Source: Candidatus Gottesmanbacteria bacterium GW2011_GWC1_43_10 (lineage in GTDB: Bacteria > Patescibacteriota > Microgenomatia > UBA10105). From it: a stretch of DNA of 32,665 bases. Each line of letters begins with the position of its first letter. The stretch's first letter is position 1. Below, piece after piece: positions 26,318 through 32,665 of this stretch. The stretch lies in contig LCEX01000007.1 of NCBI GenBank assembly GCA_000995415.1, positions 1-32,665 on the forward strand, written 5' to 3'. Below the pieces are notes generated by a model that was not told where the DNA came from, made no database searches, and was given only the letters and a program-made list of their open reading frames with translations. Made by a program: the position numbers and the translations under genes.

Positions 26318-26376
26318 ATTATCCAATTTTATTTGATTATTGGATAATTGGTATTTATTTGAGAATTGGATAATTC

Positions 26377-27171
26377 TTATCGTCCTTCTGCGCTATAAAC
26401 TTTGAGTCCTTTTCGCCAAACCAAAAACATGGCCTTAGTTAACAAGAATACCCAAACCGCCATTACTCCAAAACCTTGAATTGTTGCGCTAGTAGTCAGT
26501 TGACCTAAATAAACTTTCACCGGGAAATAAAACATATACGGAAATGGTGTCAACATGAGTATTTGACTCAAAATTTTAGGTAAAATATCAATTGGGAAAA
26601 AATTGCCGGCGACAAAATCCAAAAGTATTATAAATATAAACCTGGTGGCCCAAATCTCACTGGTCCAAAATCCCAAGAACCCCAAAAGTACACTGATACA
26701 AAAATATACTCCCACCGCACCGACAAATGCGACTACTGCCAAAATTATAAGTCCTAAGTTTTCCTGAAAGAAAAACGGCGGTCTAAAAAGCAAATAGATA
26801 ATTGCAAATTCAAACACTGTACAACCAAAGTTGAGAAGCTTGTCACTTACATCCCGTGCCCCTAGACTGATGAAGTAATTGAAAGGCTTAAGTAAATAAT
26901 TCGTCAACTTACCTTCGTTGATTTCAGAACCAATATTTTGGGTCCGTGTGGCAAACACAAAGTTACTCACGAGATAAACCATCAGCACATAGGTAAGCAT
27001 CATTTCCCGTGAATAACCAAAAAACTGTTGATTTCCTGAATAAATTGACGACCACAAAAAGTAAGTAATCAAAAACCGGATGACCACCCGCACCCGCCAT
27101 AATATAAAGTTCAGTCGGTAAACCAACGCTTCATCCCAGGTATTTTTGATGAGCATCCAATATTTTTTCAT
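26377..27171 (-). CDS. ABC-2 type permease subunit (type A: ...EGKLTNYLLKPFNYF)
   Basis: EGKLTNYLLKPFNYFISLGARDVSDK and six hydrophobic segments. Confidence 0.85.
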   Translation of the reverse strand: MKKYWMLIKNTWDEALVYRLNFILWRVRVVIRFLITYFLWSSIYSGNQQFFGYSREMMLTYVLMVYLVSNFVFATRTQNIGSEINEGKLTNYLLKPFNYFISLGARDVSDKLLNFGCTVFEFAIIYLLFRPPFFFQENLGLIILAVVAFVGAVGVYFCISVLLGFLGFWTSEIWATRFIFIILLDFVAGNFFPIDILPKILSQILMLTPFPYMFYFPVKVYLGQLTTSATIQGFGVMAVWVFLLTKAMFLVWRKGLKVYSAEGR

Positions 27172-27956
27172 GAACTCGCACTCGTATAATACTTCATCGC
27201 AAACTGCCAGAACTTTCTTGATCCAATGAAAAATAATGTGGTCAGCAGAAACAAACCTATGGCGTCGAATAGAGTGGCTTTAGCCAACAATACTTTTGTT
27301 GGTGACACAATCACAAATGTCAACGGAAATAAAATATACAAAACTACTTGAGAATACCTTTGAAACATTTCTCGAGGGAATCGCGCCATCCCCATAATAC
27401 TAAACATAAACTCGACTATGTTGGATAGTCTTGGTACCCAGATAAGAAGTGTCACGACACTCATCCAAACTGAATAAATGAGTAGCAATCCGGCTCCAAA
27501 AAAAAGTAGAAAAACTCCACTGGAAACCCAGGTCAGTTTAAATTGGATTTGAACCAGAATATAAATTGTAAAAGCCATTGCTGCAACTAAACGTGTCACG
27601 GCCCCGAAGTTTACATACATGAAACTCGTCAAAAATTGGGAATCGATCGGCTTCAGGAGCCAAGCGTCGAGTCTTCCGAAGTTTACTAAGGCAGCTATAT
27701 TTTCAAAATTTGGAGTCAAAAAGATGTGAAATAAACCCACACCAACACTGAAAACTCCGGTCAAAAGTAAGAGTTCGTTCTTGGTCCAACCGAAAATTTG
27801 GGTTGATCTTGAGGTTAGTAAAAGCATTTGTACGATAATAAATATCCCCCAAACCAAGCTTGATACAAGACTGCTAACAAAGTTTGTCCGGTAAATCACG
27901 AGCTTAGCGAAATTGATCTTTAGTAAATATCGGTAGACTTTTAGGTATCGCTTCAT
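27168..27956 (-). CDS. ABC-2 type permease subunit (type B: ...FGRLDAWLLKPIDSQF)
   Basis: FGRLDAWLLKPIDSQFLTSF and C-terminal RKFWQFAMKYYTSASS, like the 25502-26284 product. Confidence 0.85.
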   Translation of the reverse strand: MKRYLKVYRYLLKINFAKLVIYRTNFVSSLVSSLVWGIFIIVQMLLLTSRSTQIFGWTKNELLLLTGVFSVGVGLFHIFLTPNFENIAALVNFGRLDAWLLKPIDSQFLTSFMYVNFGAVTRLVAAMAFTIYILVQIQFKLTWVSSGVFLLFFGAGLLLIYSVWMSVVTLLIWVPRLSNIVEFMFSIMGMARFPREMFQRYSQVVLYILFPLTFVIVSPTKVLLAKATLFDAIGLFLLTTLFFIGSRKFWQFAMKYYTSASS

Positions 27957-28753
27957 ATTCCAATCGCAGTATATTTTTTAATTCCCTTGACCCAAAGCGA
28001 ACGATAAATCAGATATAACAGGCTTACCCACAATAGCTGGTTCAGTAAAAGTTTAGCTAACTCAAAAGGAAGCAATTTTCCTTGTAGTACTAATACCGGG
28101 TAATAAATCATGTAAGGAAAAGGTGTCATATATGCAAATTTTGATATAAACTGCGGATAAAATTCTATAGGCATCACGAACCCTGCTAAAACCAAAAGTG
28201 TGACAAATACTAATTCCTGAAGGCCGTGGTAATCTGTCATCCAAAAAGTTATCAGCCCTATGATCATTTTGAACAGAAAAGATATTCCATATGCCAGCAT
28301 GAAAACCGGAATTAACCAAGTTATATTTTGAAATGTCAAGTCGATTCCCAATAATCTTGGATAGAAGATGGAAATCGCAATAAAAATCAAAACGGCAAAA
28401 CTTGTCTGCAATAGACGATAAGGAAATTCAGTCAGAAATTTAAATCCCAAATAAGAAAAAGGTTTTAATAAGTATGTAGATAATTTGCCTTCTTTGATAT
28501 CGTATTCTGCTACTTCTTCTTCAATATGAACATGAAGTAAAGTGCTAGTTAACATAAGCAATAAGTAATAAGAAGTGATTGAAGATGAATTCCATCCTGA
28601 CAGACTGATAGATTGTTCTGCAAATGCGCCTTGCCAAAAAATAAGCAGAGTCAGAGGATTAATGACTGCCAACAGAAACCATACAAACGAACGTCCTCTT
28701 GAATCCAAGGCGTCGTGCAGATTTAAACTGAAAATAGTGACAATTTTCTTCAT
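27953..28753 (-). CDS. ABC-2 type permease subunit (type A: ...EGKLSTYLLKPFSYLGF)
   Basis: EGKLSTYLLKPFSYLGFKFLTEFPYR; similar to the 26377-27171 product. Confidence 0.85.
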   Translation of the reverse strand: MKKIVTIFSLNLHDALDSRGRSFVWFLLAVINPLTLLIFWQGAFAEQSISLSGWNSSSITSYYLLLMLTSTLLHVHIEEEVAEYDIKEGKLSTYLLKPFSYLGFKFLTEFPYRLLQTSFAVLIFIAISIFYPRLLGIDLTFQNITWLIPVFMLAYGISFLFKMIIGLITFWMTDYHGLQELVFVTLLVLAGFVMPIEFYPQFISKFAYMTPFPYMIYYPVLVLQGKLLPFELAKLLLNQLLWVSLLYLIYRSLWVKGIKKYTAIGI

Positions 28754-28761
28754 ACATAATT

Positions 28762-29742
28762 TTAGACTAATTCTTTCCCTTTGAACACCTGGCGGATGAT
28801 GTCTTCGATATCCGGCTCTTCGATATTGATATCTGCTACCGGAAATTTTTGTAAAAGCTCTGCTGCTGCCACATTGGATGCTCCTCGCTCGACGGAAATC
28901 ACGACTTTGGGAAAGTTATATTCCTTGATTTCGCCGATAGCGTCCAATTGTTTGGGGTCGACATCGCTTTCAAAAATCACGGTGATTTTTTTGTGTGTAG
29001 CTAGTTTTTTGACGATATCGCCTAGCAATCCATCGTAGATGATTTTACCGTGATCGATGATGATCACACGTTTACAAAGTTCTTTTACATCTTCCATATA
29101 ATGAGATGTCAAAAGAATCGTAGATTTATGTCGTCGATTATACTCTCGGATAAACTCGCGCATCTTTTGCTGCATGATCACGTCCAATCCGATCGTGGGT
29201 TCATCCAAAAATAACACTTTGGGTTTATGAATCAGAGCCGCGATGAGTTCCATTTTCATCCGTTGCCCTAGTGACAATTTCCTCACCTGGGTTTTCAAGA
29301 CATCTGCCACATCTAAAAGTTCTACCAACTCATGCAACGTTTTTTTGTAGACCTCGTCGCTAATTTCATAAATTTCCTTATTTAATAAAAATGTATCTTC
29401 AGCGGGCAAATCCCACCAGAGTTGATTTTTTTGGCCCATCACCAAAGAAATTTGTTTCAAACAAGTATTCTTACGCTCAAAAGGAGTAAACCCCAAAACT
29501 GAAACGTGACCAGAAGTGGGATACAAGAGTCCGGATAAGCATTTAAGTGTCGTGGTTTTCCCCGCCCCGTTGGGTCCGATAAAACCAACTAATTCTCCTT
29601 CACCGATGGCAAAAGAAACATCACTGACTGCATGAACTTCTTTGTACTGGCGATTAAAAAAAGAATTTAACGTGCCCAAAAATCCCGGCTCTTTTTGCGC
29701 GACGCGGTAAGTTTTGGAAAGATGAGATACGGAGATAACCAT
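28762..29742 (-). CDS. ABC transporter ATP-binding protein
   Basis: Walker A GFIGPNGAGKTTTLKCLSG, signature LSLGQRMKMELIAALIHKPKVLFLDEPTIGLD. Confidence 0.95.
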   Translation of the reverse strand: MVISVSHLSKTYRVAQKEPGFLGTLNSFFNRQYKEVHAVSDVSFAIGEGELVGFIGPNGAGKTTTLKCLSGLLYPTSGHVSVLGFTPFERKNTCLKQISLVMGQKNQLWWDLPAEDTFLLNKEIYEISDEVYKKTLHELVELLDVADVLKTQVRKLSLGQRMKMELIAALIHKPKVLFLDEPTIGLDVIMQQKMREFIREYNRRHKSTILLTSHYMEDVKELCKRVIIIDHGKIIYDGLLGDIVKKLATHKKITVIFESDVDPKQLDAIGEIKEYNFPKVVISVERGASNVAAAELLQKFPVADINIEEPDIEDIIRQVFKGKELV

Positions 29743-29785
29743 ATTTAATCGATTCTAATATACGAATCTAATTGTACCACACCAA

Positions 29786-29855
29786 AAAGGAAAGACCCGA
29801 TCCGCTTCCGCTATCCGCCAATTGGCGGAGACGGATGAGGAGGGTTCTCTCCTTT
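29786..29855 (-). terminator. Long hairpin terminator downstream of the HU gene
   Basis: AAAGGA..AGACCC..ATCC / GGAT..GGGTTCT..TCCTTT arms around the palindrome CCGCCAATTGGCGG; a T-rich run follows on the minus strand. Confidence 0.5.
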
Positions 29856-29869
29856 GAGCATGCACATAT

Positions 29870-30154
29870 TTACCGAACTGCTTTTTTCAAAGCTTTACCA
29901 GCCGTAAATCCTGGTGTCTTGCGTGCCGGGATATTGATCGATGCCCCGGTTTGCGGATTGCGACCAGTTCTGGCGGCTCTACTTCTGACCATAAACGTCC
30001 CAAATCCAGTCACTACGACTTTGTCACCCTTTTTTAAAGCATCTTCTACGGCTTTAAACACAGCGGCCACTGCTTCTTTAGCAGCTTTATTGGTCAAGTT
30101 AACTTTTTTGGCTACCAAATCGACTAAATCTGCCTTTGTCATAAATATTTTCAC
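29870..30154 (-). CDS. HU-family DNA-binding protein
   Basis: MTKADLVDLVAKKVNLTNKAAKEAVAAVFKAVEDALKKGDKVVVTGFGTFMVRSRAARTGRNPQTGASINIPARKTPGFTAGKALKKAV. Confidence 0.96.
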   Translation of the reverse strand: MKIFMTKADLVDLVAKKVNLTNKAAKEAVAAVFKAVEDALKKGDKVVVTGFGTFMVRSRAARTGRNPQTGASINIPARKTPGFTAGKALKKAVR

Positions 30155-30200
30155 CTCCCCTCGCCCACCGAAGTACTGAACAATGGCGGGTTAACTTTAT

Positions 30201-30270
30201 GTCATCCTGAATTCATTTCAGGATCTATTGGTTTTTTATTTGGAGATGCTGAAACAAGTTCAGCATGACG
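30201..30270. repeat. Intergenic inverted repeat (GTCATCCTGAA..TTCAGGAT / GATGCTGAA..TTCAGCATGAC)
   Basis: Two nested hairpins read directly from sequence upstream of HU. Confidence 0.8.
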
Positions 30271-30553
30271 AATTAATGAATTTTTCACGCCCATCACAAC
30301 AGTATTTTTTGGGCAGTGTTTTTTATTTAGAAGATTAGAATAAGATCCACAGTCAATGTAGTTTTTTTTTATTGTCCTGTCAAGAAGATCTTTACTATGA
30401 GATTAAGCTAAGGCGTGAAGATAGGCTAAAGTAAAATACTATAGTTATTTAGGTTGATATAGTAAGCAATATTTAAAATAAAAATTCTAATACCAAAATC
30501 CAAATGTCAAATCAAAAGTTCAAAAGTAACAGTTCAGATTTCCGTTACTTTTT

Positions 30554-30582
30554 CGTCATTGCGAGCGTAGCGAAGCAATCTT
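30554..30582. repeat. CGTCATTGCGAGCGTAGCGAAGCAATCTT repeat-type element
   Basis: Single copy here; sequence type recognised as a widespread dispersed bacterial repeat. Confidence 0.55.
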
Positions 30583-30589
30583 CTTAGAT

Positions 30590-32077
30590 TTACCTCGCTA
30601 TATCAATCGCTCTTAACTCCCTGATGACGGTGACCCGAATTTGCCCGGGATAGGTCAGTTTCTTTTCAATTTCATCTTTTAGCTCATGTGCTAAAATCAC
30701 TGCCTTTGCATCATCTATTTCTTGCGGTTCAACTATCACCCGTAGCTCACGTCCGGCCTGAAAAGCAAAGGCTTCTTTGACACCGGTACGCACCTTGGCG
30801 ATCTGCTCCAGATCTGAAAGCCGTTTGATGTAAGCCTCGATATCTTCGTAGCGGGCCCCCGGACGGCTGCCGGAAATCGCATCGGAGATATAGACTAAAG
30901 TCGACTCGATTGAGCTAAACGGTACATCTTCGTGGTGTTGAGCCACGCAATCAATCACTGCCTGGGGCATCCGGTATCTTTTCAATAACTCTACCCCCAA
31001 CTCAATATGTGTCCCTTCTTGGTCAGTGATGATTTTCCCGATGTCATGTAGCAAACACCCGAGACGCACTACATTTACATCAGCACCGATTTCATGGGCC
31101 AAGGCGATTCCGATTTTGGTTTCCTCAAGTGTGTGGGCGATCATATTTTGTCCGTAGGAAAAACGGTATTTAAACCTACCCAAAAGAGCTACTAAAGGTG
31201 GAGGTAAATTAAAGACGCCCACACTGTGGCATAACTTTTGTCCCTCCTCCAGCATGATCCGCTCAATATCACGTTTGACCTCGTTTACCAGTTCCTCGAT
31301 CCGGCCCGGTTGTACCCGTCCGTCTTTCATCAAACGCTCCAGAGCCACACGGGCAATTTCCCGGCGTACCGGATCAAAAGAAGACAGTTTGATCGCCCCT
31401 TCTTCATCCAAATCCACATCCACTCCGGTGACTTGTTCAAAAGTGCGGATATTGCGGCCTTCTTTGCCGATGATTCGCCCCTTCATTTCTTCATCCGGCA
31501 ATTTGACAGTCGAAATCGTATATTCGGCTACATAGTCAGTTGCCCCGTGTTTCATCGCATCCACCAGTATTTCCCGGGCTTTTTTATCAGCATCTTCCCG
31601 GGCATTTTCTTCAGCTTCACGTAGACGTTTGGCGATGTCTTCCTGCAAACTTTCCTCAACTGCCTTCAAAATCAAGTTGCGCGCCTCATCACGGGTCAGA
31701 TGGGCTGCCCGTTCGAGTTTTTGCAGTTGTTCGATTTTGATTTGCTCAAGTTCTTTTAGGCGCTCGTTGATTTTTTCTTCTCCGGCTTGTAATAATTTTT
31801 CGCGCTCTTCTATCGCTCCTTGCTTCCGGTCCAAAAACTCCTCTTTGTGACGTAGTTCTTCCTGAATTCGGTTTTTGATCTTGAGTGCTTCGTCTTTGGC
31901 TTCGATGATGATATCCCGGGCCTCGGCCTGGGCTAGGCGGAGTTGTTCCTGAAGTTGGATCTGTTCCAGCTGCGGTCTGGGCGAAACTGTTTTTTCAATC
32001 TTACGTTTTGGCGGATGAGCTACAACTGGTGGCTTTTTACCTGATAATATTTGTGAAACTGTATCAAAAATACCCAT
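30590..32077 (-). CDS. rny: Ribonuclease Y, without obvious N-terminal TM helix
   Basis: Coiled coil, KH motif GRIIGKEGRNIRTFEQVTGVD, HD motif LLHDIGK, IVEPQEIDDAKA, YPGQIRVTVIRE. Confidence 0.95.
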   Translation of the reverse strand: MGIFDTVSQILSGKKPPVVAHPPKRKIEKTVSPRPQLEQIQLQEQLRLAQAEARDIIIEAKDEALKIKNRIQEELRHKEEFLDRKQGAIEEREKLLQAGEEKINERLKELEQIKIEQLQKLERAAHLTRDEARNLILKAVEESLQEDIAKRLREAEENAREDADKKAREILVDAMKHGATDYVAEYTISTVKLPDEEMKGRIIGKEGRNIRTFEQVTGVDVDLDEEGAIKLSSFDPVRREIARVALERLMKDGRVQPGRIEELVNEVKRDIERIMLEEGQKLCHSVGVFNLPPPLVALLGRFKYRFSYGQNMIAHTLEETKIGIALAHEIGADVNVVRLGCLLHDIGKIITDQEGTHIELGVELLKRYRMPQAVIDCVAQHHEDVPFSSIESTLVYISDAISGSRPGARYEDIEAYIKRLSDLEQIAKVRTGVKEAFAFQAGRELRVIVEPQEIDDAKAVILAHELKDEIEKKLTYPGQIRVTVIRELRAIDIAR

Positions 32078-32259
32078 AAGAAAACTCCTTTATCTTTTCC
32101 TGGAAAATACACATGAAGCAACCTACAAGAAGTAGGTTTACTTGAGAGGTATAGCAAGTAGAATGGAATGGTTTTGCATACTCAAGCTATAGTCTGCCGT
32201 TTTTCCAAGAAAGTTAATTTATGTTTAATTGTAAGATCTATTTTATCCTTTTTTGTAAG

Positions 32260-32665
32260 TCACGTCAAATCAGAGGTGGCCGCCGTTTCTGCCTCTAATA
32301 CCCGGTTTATGACTGCATACGAGAATCCTCGCCGGAGAAGCAGATTTTGCAGCTTGAGGCGCAACTTGAGTGGGGGCAGCTTTTGCCAAAAAGTGAGCTT
32401 TTTAGCTACAATTTGCCTTGCCAGACCAATTTGAGTGGTTTCATCCAGGTGTTTTGTCAAGACTTCCTGGATAATATCTGTGGAAATCCCTTTTTGTTTA
32501 AGTTCCATTTGGAGTGCCCGACTACCTTTGGGTCTAAAAGTCAAACGCTGCTCGACGAACCACTCTGCAAATTTTTCATCGTTTAACCAGTTTTTGGCTG
32601 TGAGCTGATTTAACACTGTTTTTTGGGTAAGTTCGCCGACTTCGTGGCGGGTGAGATAATCTCCA
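32260..32665 (-). CDS. recX: RecX-family regulator, 5' end beyond the window
   Basis: Frame stays open to the window edge: GDYLTRHEVGELTQKTVLNQLTAKNWLNDEKFAEWFVEQRLTFRPKGSRALQMELKQKGIS. Confidence 0.8.
   Translation of the reverse strand, partial: GDYLTRHEVGELTQKTVLNQLTAKNWLNDEKFAEWFVEQRLTFRPKGSRALQMELKQKGISTDIIQEVLTKHLDETTQIGLARQIVAKKLTFWQKLPPLKLRLKLQNLLLRRGFSYAVINRVLEAETAATSDLT

Noticed and set aside
26285-26326. N-terminal extension of the last permease (MDNFLPAGRNYWII)
   Set aside because: Encoded by the CCTGCC palindrome; ATG 26284 is the better start.
1-32665. CRISPR array, tRNA, rRNA or insertion sequence
   Set aside because: No regularly spaced direct repeats, no cloverleaf or rRNA-like segment and no transposase motif were noticed; a tRNAscan/Infernal run would be needed to exclude small RNAs.

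Overview
The window is one AT-rich bacterial contig with standard code (TGA is used as a stop). Gene content and palindromic repeats suggest a candidate-phyla (Patescibacteria/Microgenomates-like) genome; this assignment is inference. The main result is a four-gene minus-strand operon at about 75-4480. It encodes PEP mutase (EDK-X5-NS motif), phosphonopyruvate decarboxylase, an Fe-type alcohol dehydrogenase resembling phosphonoacetaldehyde reductase, and an HTH/cupin 2-hydroxyethylphosphonate-cleaving oxygenase. The oxygenase has a His-X3-Gln...His arrangement, which points to methylphosphonate synthase rather than HEP dioxygenase. The rest of the window carries an EEP-family hydrolase, a nucleotidyltransferase, a zinc-ribbon protein, a GAF histidine kinase, a degenerate class I LysRS homolog, and an atypical aldehyde dehydrogenase next to an EamA transporter. 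It also carries an isochorismatase-like hydrolase, an HTH-NB-ARC/STAND-TPR protein, a secreted M23 protein, an AI-2E permease, miaA and miaB, a HAD hydrolase, pyrD, an ABC-2 exporter with four permease genes, HU, RNase Y and a partial RecX. A second notable signal is a set of palindromic repeats inserted in frame into miaA (two sites) and miaB, with further copies between genes. All calls come from reading motifs; no database search was run.
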